In this document: positions 1 to 8,285 of the stretch, piece by piece
Numbering within the stretch: the stretch's first letter is position 1
Layout of the letters: every line of letters begins with the position of its first letter
Assembly (NCBI GenBank): GCA_963816785.1
Contig: CAWFLL010000002.1
Location: 806,001-870,000 of the forward strand
Length of the DNA: 64,000 nucleotides
Source of the DNA: VRUE01 sp963816785
Lineage (GTDB): Bacteria; Actinomycetota; Thermoleophilia; Solirubrobacterales; 70-9
Direction of reading: 5' to 3'
The notes under the pieces: generated by a model
What the model saw: the letters and a program-made list of their open reading frames with translations, nothing else
Told to the model about the DNA's origin: nothing
Databases searched by the model: none
Made by a program: the position numbers and the translations under genes

Positions 1-476
1 TCCGGCCGGCGGCAGCTGACGTTGTTCCAGAACCTGTACATCGGCTTGCCGTCCTTGGTCAGTCGCTCGTAGGGCCTCGATGCCTCAGGCGGCCCGGTCT
101 TCGGCGCATCCGATTCCTGGTGCCGGTACCCGGGGGCCTCGGCAGCCGTCTTCACCAGCGCAAAAAGAACCTCCCTCCCACCCTGGGTCATCCTGACCGC
201 GAACGACTCCGAGCGGCGACCCCGTTTCACCACCTCGACCTCGAGCTCGACGCGATCGAACTCGGGCGAGCCGAGGAAATGGCAGTAGTAGCTCACCGGC
301 CGCGGGATCTGGGCGCACTTCCCGGCGGCGCGCAGGGTCAGCGCCGCGAGGTAGCCCCCGCTCGGTCCCCAGATTTCCCACGCCTCGCTGAGGCGGATGG
401 AATAGCGGCCATCGTCCCCTTCGAGATCGGTCGCCTCATCCAGCGGCACCGCCTCCTGGTCTGCCGTCGATTCCAT
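1..476 (-). CDS. Acyl-CoA thioesterase-like protein (3' part beyond window)
   Basis: The minus-strand frame is open from an ATG at 476 to the left edge, giving about 158 residues with no stop. Residues about 28-110 read as the N-terminal half of a TesB/4HBT_3-like hotdog thioesterase: a WEIWGPSGGYLAAL segment, then RPVSYYCHFLGSPEF, then a strand-rich stretch ending in VLFALVKTA. Such enzymes hydrolyse acyl-CoA thioesters in the cytoplasm, often as tandem hotdog domains, so the second domain should lie outside the window. The stop of the upstream acetyltransferase is only 5 bases away, so the two are probably co-transcribed. The family call rests on fold-level motifs only, and the substrate cannot be read. 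Confidence 0.72.
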   Translation of the reverse strand, partial: MESTADQEAVPLDEATDLEGDDGRYSIRLSEAWEIWGPSGGYLAALTLRAAGKCAQIPRPVSYYCHFLGSPEFDRVELEVEVVKRGRRSESFAVRMTQGGREVLFALVKTAAEAPGYRHQESDAPKTGPPEASRPYERLTKDGKPMYRFWNNVSCRRP

Positions 477-481
477 CGTCC

Positions 482-1126
482 TCAGGCCCGGTCGAGCGCC
501 AATCTCGGCTCTCGCCACATCCCCCAGATCGGGGGCGCGTCGGCGCCCACCCTGAACTCCTCCGTCACCTTGAATCCGTGGCGTTCATAGAGGGAGCGGT
601 TGCGGGGCGAGCTCGCCTCGAGATAGGCAGGAACCCCCTCAGAATCGCAGCGCCCCAGGATCGGGGACATCAGCGCCGATCCCATGCCGCGACCCTGACG
701 CTCAGGCTCGACTCCGAGGACGGCCAGGTAGTAGTGGTCCTCCTTCGGATGGCCCCTTTCGATGGCCGTCAGCGTCCTCAGGGCCCGCGGTGTGAGGCGA
801 CCCCAGATCCTGACGGCTTGCGGCAGCAGCGCGAGCTGTTCGGCGATCCCCACCCTCCAGGTTCCCGGTGGATCCCAGATCGAGGCGCCCGCGGTGGCGG
901 CGGTGGTGTAGGTCTCCTCGTGGCGCAGCCAGATGCGGCTGAGAAGAAGGCGAAAGTTCCCCTCCAGGATCTGGGGCCGGCGCGCAGTGTCGCGGATCAA
1001 CCAGCTCATGACCGGGTCGTCCTGGAACGCGCTCGCGAGCGCCCGGGAGATCCCCTCCACTTCCTCCGCCCCCGCCTTACGGATCTCGTGTCCGATCGGA
1101 CCCCTGGCCGGATCAGCGGCACTCAT
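482..1126 (-). CDS. GNAT family N-acetyltransferase
   Basis: 214 residues from ATG 1126; the frame is open further upstream, but that stretch lies over the divergent transporter gene. The C-terminal half carries the acetyl-CoA binding signature of GNAT enzymes: LAVLGVEPERQGRGMGSAL (Q/RxxGxG/A loop), followed by a YLEASSPRNRSLYERHGF segment typical of motif B. The N-terminal part (EVEGISRALASAFQDDPVMSWLI) matches the small-molecule acetyltransferases found in fungi and actinobacteria. It would transfer an acetyl group from acetyl-CoA to an unknown amine. It runs 5 bases ahead of the thioesterase gene and is divergent from the transporter gene, only 30 bases away. Function beyond the superfamily is unknown. 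Confidence 0.85.
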   Translation of the reverse strand: MSAADPARGPIGHEIRKAGAEEVEGISRALASAFQDDPVMSWLIRDTARRPQILEGNFRLLLSRIWLRHEETYTTAATAGASIWDPPGTWRVGIAEQLALLPQAVRIWGRLTPRALRTLTAIERGHPKEDHYYLAVLGVEPERQGRGMGSALMSPILGRCDSEGVPAYLEASSPRNRSLYERHGFKVTEEFRVGADAPPIWGMWREPRLALDRA

Positions 1127-1156
1127 CTCGTCAGTATCTCGTAGCCTCGGGCACAA

Positions 1157-2458
1157 GTGGCCTCCCACGGCAGCGCCCGTCGAACGCCTGGGCGCCATCT
1201 GCATTGGCACCTGACTCGCCACCGGCGGAGGTTGCTTGGCGCGGGTGGTTTGGCAGCGCTGCTTGCGGTGGTGGGACCGGGTGTCCTCGCCGGCCTCTCC
1301 GACGACGACCCGGCCGGGATCACGACGTACTCGATCCTCGGAGCGAAGTACGGGTACCAGCTGCTCTGGGTCCTGGCCGTCTCCACCGCGGCCCTCATCG
1401 TCTTCCACGAGCTGGGGATGCGGCTGGGCGTCGTCACCGGGAAGGGCCTCCTGACTCTCGTACGGGAGCGCTATGGCGGCGGCTCGGCCGGGCTGGTCAT
1501 CGGCGCCCTGTTGATCGCGAATACCGGCACCCTCTGTGCCGAGTTTGCCGGCGTCGCCGCTGCGGGCGATCTGCTGCTGGGAGTCAGCCGCTACGTCAGC
1601 GTTCCCATCGCCGCGGTGGCGGTTTCGCTGCTCGTTCTGCGTGGGACGTTCCGCTACGTCGAGCACGTCCTGTTGGCGCTCAGCGCCGTATTCGTCACCT
1701 ACATCCTTTCCGGGATCCTCGCTCATCCGGACTGGGGAGAGGCAGCGAGGGGGCTCGCGGTCCCCGACATGCCGCTCACCCGTGACGCTGCCCTCGTCGC
1801 CGTGGCGACGGTGGGGACCACGCTCGCACCCTGGGGTCTGGCCTTCATCCAGTCCTACGCCGTCGACAAGCGGCTCACGGTGCGCGACCTCGAGTACGAG
1901 CGGGTCGACGTGATCGTCGGGGCGGTGATGACCGGTGTCATCGCCCTGTTCGTCGTCGTGGCCTGCGCGGCCACCCTCCACGCCGAAGGGGTTGAGGTCG
2001 AGGACGCGCGCGATGCGGCCCTTGCGCTGGAGCCGCTCGCGGGACACATTGCTGCGACCCTTTTCGGATTCGGATTGCTCGGGGCGGCTCTCCTGGCCGC
2101 CGCGATAGTGCCGCTCTCGACGGCCTACTCCGTGTCAGAGGCATTGGGGCGGAAAGCGCGGCTCGATGACAGCTTTCAGGAAGCGCGGTCGTTCTATTCG
2201 AGCTACGCGGCCGTGGTCGTCGTCGCCGTCGGTCTCGTCCTGATACCCGGCGCACCCCTGATCTCGATTCTGTTCCTCTCACAGGCGCTGAACGCCGTCC
2301 TGCTGCTCGTGCTCCTGCCGTTCATGCGAGCCCTCGGCAAGGATCGCGAGCTGATGGGAAGGCATCGCCTTCGCCGCACGGATCGCGTCCTCACCGGGGC
2401 CGCGCTCCTGGTCGTGGCGGCCTCCGTGCTGGCCCTTGCCGTTCTCACAGTCCTGTAG
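1157..2458 (+). CDS. NRAMP-like divalent metal transporter with altered metal-site motifs
   Basis: 433 residues from a GTG start, with about 10-11 hydrophobic helices across the length. The TM1 region (about 40-60) contains the NRAMP-type break, but the canonical Asp-Pro-Gly-Asn is Asp-Pro-Ala-Gly here (residues 51-54). The TM6 break has Ala-Pro-Trp (224-226) where classical Mn/Fe NRAMPs have Met-Pro-His. The first Asp, the unwound-helix prolines and the overall organisation are kept. Loss of the Asn and of the soft Met ligand suggests a different ion, perhaps Mg2+ as in NRAMP-related magnesium transporters, or another role. It is transported to the inner membrane and stands alone, divergent from the acetyltransferase. 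The start is uncertain because the divergent gap is only 30 bp. Confidence 0.82.
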   Translation: MASHGSARRTPGRHLHWHLTRHRRRLLGAGGLAALLAVVGPGVLAGLSDDDPAGITTYSILGAKYGYQLLWVLAVSTAALIVFHELGMRLGVVTGKGLLTLVRERYGGGSAGLVIGALLIANTGTLCAEFAGVAAAGDLLLGVSRYVSVPIAAVAVSLLVLRGTFRYVEHVLLALSAVFVTYILSGILAHPDWGEAARGLAVPDMPLTRDAALVAVATVGTTLAPWGLAFIQSYAVDKRLTVRDLEYERVDVIVGAVMTGVIALFVVVACAATLHAEGVEVEDARDAALALEPLAGHIAATLFGFGLLGAALLAAAIVPLSTAYSVSEALGRKARLDDSFQEARSFYSSYAAVVVVAVGLVLIPGAPLISILFLSQALNAVLLLVLLPFMRALGKDRELMGRHRLRRTDRVLTGAALLVVAASVLALAVLTVL

Positions 2459-2540
2459 TGCCGCTTCGCCGCTGGAATGTCGAGTGGGTCTGGCGTATGG
2501 GGCGGGCTGGACATATGTCGGGACGCAGGCGGCTTCGTCC

Positions 2541-2570
2541 TTGACAGCTGGCGAAACGCGCCTCTACGGT
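2541..2570 (+). promoter_or_regulatory. Probable sigma-70-type promoter for the propeller gene
   Basis: A perfect -35 hexamer TTGACA at 2541-2546 is followed after 18 bases by TACGGT (2565-2570), which fits the TAnnnT form of the -10 element. Transcription would start near 2577, about 20 bases ahead of the GTG start at 2598. A GGAG stretch (2590-2593) serves as ribosome binding site just before that GTG. Confidence 0.5.
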
Positions 2571-2597
2571 GCCTCCATTGTGCAAACCGGAGCGAGG

Positions 2598-4094
2598 GTG
2601 ATCGTTGGACGCCAATCGGCCCTGCTCCTCCCCAGCCTGATCGCCGCCGCGATTCTCCTGCTTTGGGCGATTCCGAATGCGCAGGCGGCCGACCGCGTCT
2701 ACTGGGGCGGCTACGGTGGCTCGCCCGAAAAGATCGCCTTCGCCAACCTGGACGGTAGCGGCGGGGCCGACCTCAACACCGCCGGGGCGACGTTGAATGA
2801 GCCATTGGGGGTGACCATCGACGTGGTGGCCGGAAGGGTCTATTGGGCAAACGACAATGCCCCGAAGATCTCCTTCGCAAACCTGGACGGAAGTGGCGGC
2901 GGCGACCTCAACACAACCGGCGCAACCACGAATCCACTGGCTGGGATCGCGATTTATCCGGCCACCGGACGAATCTACTGGGCCAACTACAGCCCCTACA
3001 AAATCTCCTTCGCCAACCTCGACGGCAGCGGCGGCGGCGACCTCAATACCACTGGGGCGACGGTTAACGATCCGTTCGGAGTTGCGGTCGACCCCGCCGC
3101 GGGCAGGATCTATTGGACCAACAAGGAAGCCAACACGATCTCCTTCGCCAACCTCGACGGCAGCGGCGGCGGCGGCGACCTTAGCATCACTGGCGCGACG
3201 CTGAGCCTGCCGGTCGGAGTCGCGGTCGACCCCGCCGCGGGGAAGATCTACTGGGCCAACTACAGCCCCGCGAATAAGATCTCCTTCGCCAACCTCGACG
3301 GCAGCGGCGGCGGCGACCTGAATACAACCGGGGCGACGGTGAAAGGCCCGGAGGGGGTGGCAATCGACGCCGCGGCGGGCAGGGTCTACTGGGCCAACCT
3401 GGGCCCCCCCGACACGATCTCCTACGCCAACCTCGACGGCAGCGGCGGCGGCGATCTCGCCATCACCGGCGTGACGGTTGACGGCCCGGCCTTCCCCGCA
3501 CTGCTCAAGACCCCCGGCGGGACGGGCGCGCCGGTAGTCACGGGCGGCCCCAAGCCGGGCTCGCCTCTCTCCTGCTCACAGGGCTCCTGGGCGCCGGACC
3601 TGCTCGGCTCCTTCCTCTACCGCGTGCCCCAGAGCTTCACCTACCAATGGAGCCGCAACGGAGTGGCGATAGCGGAGGCGACGTCAAGCTCGATCGCGGC
3701 GAGCTCTGTGGGCAATTACCGGTGCCAGGTGACGGCGCAGAACCAAGCCGGCTCAGCCACACAGTCGAGCGCTCCCCTTGGGATATTCAAGATCGGCAAG
3801 GCGAGGCTCAACAAGCGCAGGGGGACGGCGAGGCTCCCGGTGACCATTCCCGGCTCCGGGGAGCTGACCCTCACCGGAAAGGGGGTCGTGACGCAAAGAC
3901 TCCCTCGCGCCAGGGCGGCCCAAGACGCCCCCGGCACGGTGAAGCTCCTGGTCAAGGCGAAGGCCAAGCGCAAGAAAAAGCTCAACAGAAACGGCAGGGT
4001 CAAGGTCAAGCTGGAGGTCACCTATAGGCCGCTCGGCGGAACCCCCGGCAGCCAGAAAAACGGGATCAAGCTGAAGAAGGCAATTCGTCGGTAA
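2598..4094 (+). CDS. Secreted YWTD-like beta-propeller protein with Ig-like and C-terminal strand domain
   Basis: 498 residues from GTG 2598, chosen because it directly precedes a signal peptide (LLLPSLIAAAILLLWAIPNAQA) and follows a GGAG site; the frame is open further upstream. The mature protein starts with about six repeats of roughly 42 residues. Each has a YWAN strand, a SFANLDGSGGGDLNTTGAT core and a GVAVDPAAGRI strand, the arrangement of low-density-lipoprotein-receptor YWTD propellers. Around 300-370 an Ig-like region follows (LSCSQGSW, YQWSRNG, YRCQVTAQNQAGSA). The last about 100 residues are a basic, strand-rich domain (KRRGTARLPVTIPGSGELTLTG). A structurally matching tail occurs in the NHL propeller at 8474-9763. 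Probably exported and surface-associated; ligand unknown. Confidence 0.8.
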   Translation: MIVGRQSALLLPSLIAAAILLLWAIPNAQAADRVYWGGYGGSPEKIAFANLDGSGGADLNTAGATLNEPLGVTIDVVAGRVYWANDNAPKISFANLDGSGGGDLNTTGATTNPLAGIAIYPATGRIYWANYSPYKISFANLDGSGGGDLNTTGATVNDPFGVAVDPAAGRIYWTNKEANTISFANLDGSGGGGDLSITGATLSLPVGVAVDPAAGKIYWANYSPANKISFANLDGSGGGDLNTTGATVKGPEGVAIDAAAGRVYWANLGPPDTISYANLDGSGGGDLAITGVTVDGPAFPALLKTPGGTGAPVVTGGPKPGSPLSCSQGSWAPDLLGSFLYRVPQSFTYQWSRNGVAIAEATSSSIAASSVGNYRCQVTAQNQAGSATQSSAPLGIFKIGKARLNKRRGTARLPVTIPGSGELTLTGKGVVTQRLPRARAAQDAPGTVKLLVKAKAKRKKKLNRNGRVKVKLEVTYRPLGGTPGSQKNGIKLKKAIRR

Positions 4095-4136
4095 CTCGAA
4101 GCGAGAGGTGAAGACCGGGCCGGGCCTGGAATTTGC

Positions 4137-4466
4137 TCAGAGGCCCAGGCCTCCCACGCCTCGCTCACCCCAGCCGAGGTGGTGGGCAAGCTCGTGGCGG
4201 AGGGTCCGCTCGACCTGCCTTGCAAGCAGCTCACGGTCGTGGCCGAAGTCGCGCTCCAGCGTGTCGCGGTAGATCACGATCCGGTCCTCGTAGCGTTCGC
4301 GCGCAACGCCGTCCCCGTAGTACTGGCCGTACGCGTGCGCCTCAGCTCCGAGATCCGATACCACGACCGCGACCTTCGCCAGAACCTCCTGGAACTCGTC
4401 GGGTAGCCGATCGATTGCATCGGCCACCAGCGATTCGAACTCGTCGAGCTCGGGGCCCTCGGGCAT
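4137..4466 (-). CDS. Zincin-like metallopeptidase family protein
   Basis: 109 residues from ATG 4466; a GTG at 4490 in the same frame is an alternative start. The protein matches the small zincin_1 (formerly DUF1025) family: an N-terminal helix FESLVADAIDRLPDEFQ, a central YGQYYGDGVARERYEDRIVIY segment, and a C-terminal HELAHHLGWGE, i.e. the HExxH zinc-binding helix followed by the third-ligand region. Members are short cytoplasmic zinc peptidase-like proteins whose substrates are unknown. No obvious operon partner: it is convergent with the propeller gene. A decayed second copy lies at 7971-8244. Confidence 0.88.
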   Translation of the reverse strand: MPEGPELDEFESLVADAIDRLPDEFQEVLAKVAVVVSDLGAEAHAYGQYYGDGVARERYEDRIVIYRDTLERDFGHDRELLARQVERTLRHELAHHLGWGERGVGGLGL

Positions 4467-4506
4467 ACCTCCAACGGTAGAGGCTCCCACCCGGCTGGGC
4501 CCGTGC

Positions 4507-4690
4507 CTACGGAGCCTTGACCTTGAAACACCGTTTCAGAGGGGTCGGGTCGGGGTTTCCCGCGGAGTCGATGGCGAAGACGGAGAACGTGTGCTTCTTG
4601 TCTGATCGAGCTTGTTGGTCTTCGCCCTGAACGGCGATGTGCAGGGCCTGAACGGTTTCTTATCGACCTTGCCCGGCCGGGTCAAAGTGA
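4507..4690 (-). pseudogene. Remnant of the C-terminus of a secreted Ig-like repeat protein
   Basis: Reading the minus strand, the stretch ending at the TAG in 4507-4509 encodes HTFSVFAIDSAGNPDPTPLK plus a short CFKVKAP tail. This is the typical last strand of bacterial Ig-like domains in surface proteins. Further upstream KVDKKPFRPCTSPFRAK is readable, but in another frame, so at least one indel near 4600 breaks the gene. No signal peptide or body of the protein remains. The stretch 4691-4770 holds nothing recognisable. Confidence 0.55.
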
Positions 4691-4770
4691 AGCTCGCCGT
4701 TAGAGGCGAGGAATACCCTGCATATCGGCCGCTTTGGGATCCCCGTCCAATCAGGCATTAGCATTGCGGC

Positions 4771-6921
4771 ATGACGGCGGCCAGCGTTCTTCAGATTCGG
4801 TGGCCGTCGGCGCCGGATCTGGAGCAGGTGGGCCGTCGGCTCGTGCGCTCGGTTCTGTGGGCGGCGTTGGCGGGCGCCGTCGTCTCCTCGGGCATCTTGC
4901 TCCTGGCTCCCCCCGCGGAGGCCGCGACCGCGTGCGAGAAGATCACGGATTCCTTCGCGAGCAGCCACAGTCAGGCGGACTCCGACTTCGCCGTGGTCCA
5001 GAAGACGGTTGGCATTGGCTCCGGCCCGGTCATGCTGGCGGGCGACTGTGCCGGCACCGACCCAATCTCAGTCGACGACGGGATCGTCGTCGAGGTCACC
5101 CGACCAGACGGGTCGACGTCAGGGTTCGACCACGACTTCAGCGGCGGCTGCTCAGGTGTCATCACACCCGCAGGGCCCTTCGATCTGACATCCCGGTTTG
5201 TGCCTGGCGATAACTCGGTCAAGGTGCGCTTTCGCGACCTCTGCGCACAAGGAGGCTCCAGCACGTCGGACGTCTATCTCGTATATACGCCGGGCTCCGA
5301 CCCGATCATCTTCGTCCACGGCTTCGTCGGCTCCAAGATCTTCTGCGGCGGCGGGGAGCTCTGGCCCAACCTGCCAAGACCGAATCTCCCGGCGATGAAG
5401 CTCAAACGCGACGGGCGCACCAACGCGGGCTGCGCCTCGGCCGGCCCGAGCCCGGGTCAGCTGTTCGAGACCGCGCTGGGCTCCGATGTCTACAAATCCA
5501 CCATCGATTTCCTCCGCTCCGCCTCCGGCGACGTCCACCTCTACGCCTGGGATTGGCGCAAAAACCCCGAGGAAGCTGTCGCGGGGCTCGATGCCCTGGT
5601 GGATCAGGTGAGGCCGGCCGGCGGCAAAGTCGTGCTGATGGCGCACTCGGCGGGCGGTCTGGTGGTGCGCTCCTACGTCGAGGATCCGACCCGCGCGGGC
5701 AAGGTCTCACGGGCGCTCACCGTCGCCACCCCCTACTGGGGCTCGCCCAAGTCACTCTTCCCCTTCCTCTACGGCGTCGAGTCACCAGGGTTGTCGACCC
5801 TCGACCCCCTGCTCGACAACGACAAGTTCAAGGCCTTCGCCCGCTACCTGCAGGGCATGTTCTTCCTCTGGCCCTCGGCGAGTTACGGTGGCTGGCTCTC
5901 GATTGAGGGCGAGCCCAGTCCGCTCAAAACCAAAGCCCTGCTCGACTTCGTCGAAGACCAGGGCGGCAACCGCTCGCTGCTGGCCACCGCCCTCGGCGCC
6001 CACGCCGTGCGCCTCGACGCGCTGCGCACCAACGGCGTCGACTATCAGACCGTGGTGGGCTCGGGCATACACACGATCGGTGCGGTCGGGATCAAGGACA
6101 CACCGCTGCTGAGCCGCGACCTGGTCGAAGTTGACTGGGTGAACGGGGACGGCACGGTGCCGCTTACCTCGGCGCGAGCAGCAACGCCGGCTGTACGCCA
6201 GCATTTCGTCTGCGGCGTCTCGCACGTGCCTCTGCCCGGCAATCCGACGGTGGACCTGCGCGTTCGGGATTTTCTTCTCGAGGACAAAAAACCAATCGAC
6301 GACGCCTTCCCGGTCAGCGGTGCTCTCTGCGAGCCGGAAGGCTTCGCGCTCTCGATCTTCTCGCTGCCCGGAGTCGCGTTCCCGTCCTCCGCGGCGAGTG
6401 CCGGGTCCTCCGCCGCAAGCGCCCTCAGCCTCGACCAGGCCGAGCAGTCAGGTCTGATCGAGGCGCTCAACACCGGCTCCCAGATCGAGGCGGCCACCAG
6501 CACCAAGGCCCCGCTTGCCCTCGCCCTCAAGACCAAGGGCGCTGCCCTGCGGATCGCTCCGCTGACGAATGGCAAACGCGGCAAGGCGCGCGTCTACGGT
6601 CCCCTCAAGCCGGGCAAGATGACGATCGGGCTGGGCGCCTCGGCGACGGTCAGGCTCAACGGCAAGAAGGTGAAGGGCCGCCCCGACGACACCCGGCGGC
6701 CCAAGACCCGCATCACCGTGCGCAAGACGGGCAAGCAGGCCACGCTGCACTTCAAAGTTCGCGATGCCTCACCGACGACGACCTACGTCAAGGTCGGCAA
6801 GCGCATCCGCAAAGTCGGCAAGACGCTCACTCTGCCCGCCGCAAGGCTCCGCAAGGGCGTGACGGTGCAGAGCATCGATGCTTTCGGCAACGCCGAGAAG
6901 CCGAAGAAGTTCAAGTCCTGA
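4771..6921 (+). CDS. Secreted LCAT/lipase-like alpha/beta hydrolase
   Basis: 716 residues. An N-terminal membrane/signal segment (about 28-50, ending PPAEAA) suggests export. Residues about 175-520 form an alpha/beta hydrolase of the lecithin:cholesterol acyltransferase/lipase class. They show the oxyanion-region IIFVHGFVGSKI, the nucleophile elbow AHSAGG (Ser about 293), a DWRKNPEEAVAGLDALVDQV segment preceding it, a NGDGTVPLTSARA segment bearing the likely catalytic Asp, and SHVPLPG with the likely His. The region before the hydrolase is a small Cys-containing beta domain. The C-terminal about 150 residues are basic strand repeats (RKTGKQATLHFKVRD), probably a wall-associated module. It would act outside the cell on esters or lipids; substrate unknown. 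The downstream gene is convergent. Confidence 0.82.
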   Translation: MTAASVLQIRWPSAPDLEQVGRRLVRSVLWAALAGAVVSSGILLLAPPAEAATACEKITDSFASSHSQADSDFAVVQKTVGIGSGPVMLAGDCAGTDPISVDDGIVVEVTRPDGSTSGFDHDFSGGCSGVITPAGPFDLTSRFVPGDNSVKVRFRDLCAQGGSSTSDVYLVYTPGSDPIIFVHGFVGSKIFCGGGELWPNLPRPNLPAMKLKRDGRTNAGCASAGPSPGQLFETALGSDVYKSTIDFLRSASGDVHLYAWDWRKNPEEAVAGLDALVDQVRPAGGKVVLMAHSAGGLVVRSYVEDPTRAGKVSRALTVATPYWGSPKSLFPFLYGVESPGLSTLDPLLDNDKFKAFARYLQGMFFLWPSASYGGWLSIEGEPSPLKTKALLDFVEDQGGNRSLLATALGAHAVRLDALRTNGVDYQTVVGSGIHTIGAVGIKDTPLLSRDLVEVDWVNGDGTVPLTSARAATPAVRQHFVCGVSHVPLPGNPTVDLRVRDFLLEDKKPIDDAFPVSGALCEPEGFALSIFSLPGVAFPSSAASAGSSAASALSLDQAEQSGLIEALNTGSQIEAATSTKAPLALALKTKGAALRIAPLTNGKRGKARVYGPLKPGKMTIGLGASATVRLNGKKVKGRPDDTRRPKTRITVRKTGKQATLHFKVRDASPTTTYVKVGKRIRKVGKTLTLPAARLRKGVTVQSIDAFGNAEKPKKFKS

Positions 6922-6941
6922 ACCGTCGCGCAGCCTGGACG

Positions 6942-7474
6942 TCAGCCTCGCCCGCTGACCAATGCGACCAGCGACTCGCCCCAGGCCCGCGCCCGGTCCA
7001 ACTCTCCCTCAGCGAGGGGGCCCTCGGAGTCATCGACCAAAAGCTCTCCGGGTCGGCGATCACCTCGAATCCGCGCCGACGCAGCCGCTTGGCGATCCCG
7101 CGTGCGGCTGCACCGGTCAGGACGGGGGAGCGGTCCAGGCGGGTGTCGAACGCGGCAGCGACCTTGCCGTCGCCCGACCGCTGGGCGAGCCATTTGCGCA
7201 AACCGGGTCCGTCCGTCGCTCCCGGCTCGACGCTCACGTCCTCCTCTTCCTCGGCCGCCTGCGCCGCCTGCTTGCGGCTCATCGAAGTCGCGAGCCCATG
7301 CATGTGCGTGGGCCCGCCGACGATCAGGGCGTCGGCATCGTCGGCCGCGCCGGCGTCGCCACCATTGACAGAAACGACCTCAACCTCACCGAGCGGTTCA
7401 AGCCCGGTGGCGACCGCTTCGGCGATCTTCCGCGTGTTGCCGTAGACGGACTCGTAGGCGACGACCACCTGCAT
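6942..7474 (-). pseudogene. Flavodoxin-domain protein, frameshifted near 7047
   Basis: Starts at ATG 7474 with MQVVVAYESVYGNTRKIAEA, the phosphate-binding loop of flavodoxins, then DADALIVGGPTHMHGLAT, the second FMN loop. The frame runs to about 7047, where ADPESF continues with an unrelated tail. Shifting the frame by one base gives VDDSEGPLAEGELDRARAWG and a natural stop at 6942. The break falls in a run of four T residues (minus strand), which would be five in an intact gene. The corrected protein would have 177 residues, the usual size for this family. This is either a sequencing slip or a recent mutation. The F420-type protein next door suggests a redox context. Confidence 0.75.
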
Positions 7475-7522
7475 AGGCCCATCTTCCCGGATTTTGGCGG
7501 AGGCGGTCGTAGACTCCATTTC

Positions 7523-7942
7523 ATGACCCTTCCCGACAGCGCGAAGGAGCTGATTCGGGCCGGCGCGCTGGGCCATCTGGTCACCGTCAACCCGGACGGC
7601 GCCCCGCAGGTGACCTGCGTCTGGGTCGCGGTGAAGGGCGACGAGCTGCTGACTGCGCATCTGGATATGCGGCAGCAGAAGCTGAGGAACATACGGCGCG
7701 ATCCGCGCGTCGCGATCTCCTTCGAGGGAACCCGGATCCAACCGCCGGGCCTGCGCGAGTACATCGTCGTGCATGGTCGGGCAGAGATCGAGGAGGGCGG
7801 AGCAGCTGACCTGCTTCAGGAGCTCGCGCACGTGTACCTCGGTCCCGATGTGCGGTTCCCGCCTATGGACGATCCGCCCCCAGGCGCCCGGATTCGGATC
7901 ACGGTCGAGCGGGTCGGGGGAATCGGCCCCTGGGCCGACTAG
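7523..7942 (+). CDS. PPOX-class F420-dependent oxidoreductase
   Basis: 139 residues from ATG 7523. The sequence has the split-barrel flavin/F420-binding fold of the PPOX class: GHLVTVNPDGAPQVTCVWV, then KLRNIRRDPRVAISFEG, then EYIVVHGRAEI. These proteins bind F420 or FMN and reduce small substrates; many actinobacterial members use F420. It is divergent from the flavodoxin gene (48-base gap), so the two may share a regulatory region. Length is normal and nothing appears missing. The cofactor cannot be told from the sequence alone. Confidence 0.88.
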   Translation: MTLPDSAKELIRAGALGHLVTVNPDGAPQVTCVWVAVKGDELLTAHLDMRQQKLRNIRRDPRVAISFEGTRIQPPGLREYIVVHGRAEIEEGGAADLLQELAHVYLGPDVRFPPMDDPPPGARIRITVERVGGIGPWAD

Positions 7943-7970
7943 CGACAACGGCCGCTGATAGGCGCGGTGC

Positions 7971-8244
7971 CTCCCACTCCTCGTTCATCCCAGCCGAGGT
8001 GGTGGGCGAGCTCGTCGGAAGGGTCCGCTCGACCTGCTGGGCGAGCAGCTCTCGGTCATGGCCACGTCACGCTCGAGCGTGTCGCGGTAGATCACGATCC
8101 GGTCTTCGTAGCGTTCGCGCGCAATTCCGTCTCCGTATTACTCGCCGTACGCGCGCTCCTCGGCCCCGTGATCCGACACGACGACCGGGACCCTTGCACG
8201 CACCTCCTGGAACTCATCCGGGAGTCGGTCGATCGCATCGGCCA
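7971..8244 (-). pseudogene. Decayed copy of the zincin-like metallopeptidase gene
   Basis: This stretch aligns along its length with the intact zincin gene at 4137-4466. It carries disabling changes: the first His of the HExxH motif is replaced by Asp (reading DELAHHLGW), a TAA stop replaces one Tyr of the YGQYYGDG segment, and small deletions shift the frame. The copy breaks off at 8244, inside the N-terminal ADAID-coding part, exactly where the 40-bp R repeat begins. It therefore looks like a duplicate or horizontally acquired paralogue cut by the insertion or recombination event that left the repeat. Confidence 0.8.
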
Positions 8245-8285
8245 CGGAGTTCGGTGGAGTTGGGGACAAATTTCCGGACAAGGTT
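8245..8285. repeat. R repeat, copy 1 (no tRNA part)
   Basis: A 40-bp sequence beginning CGGAGTTCGGTGGAGTTGGG and continuing through GACAAATTTC. It recurs at 15139-15178, 21346-21385 and 22184-22224. This copy has two differences near its right end (CCGGACAAGG). It directly abuts the truncated zincin copy. Read on the minus strand it encodes FVPKFV/STELRE-like peptides, possibly the tail of an element-borne integrase. Confidence 0.8.

Noticed and set aside
85..590. Long plus- and minus-strand frames overlapping the thioesterase gene
   Set aside because: High GC makes long open frames on all strands; the hotdog motifs are only in the frame starting at 476.
1127..2047. Upstream extension of the acetyltransferase frame to position 2047
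   Set aside because: It lies antisense over the NRAMP-like gene and has no sensible composition; ATG 1126 gives the normal family length.
2698..3500. CRISPR-like regular repeats in the propeller gene
   Set aside because: Repeats are in frame, about 126 bases long and coding; no short spacers.
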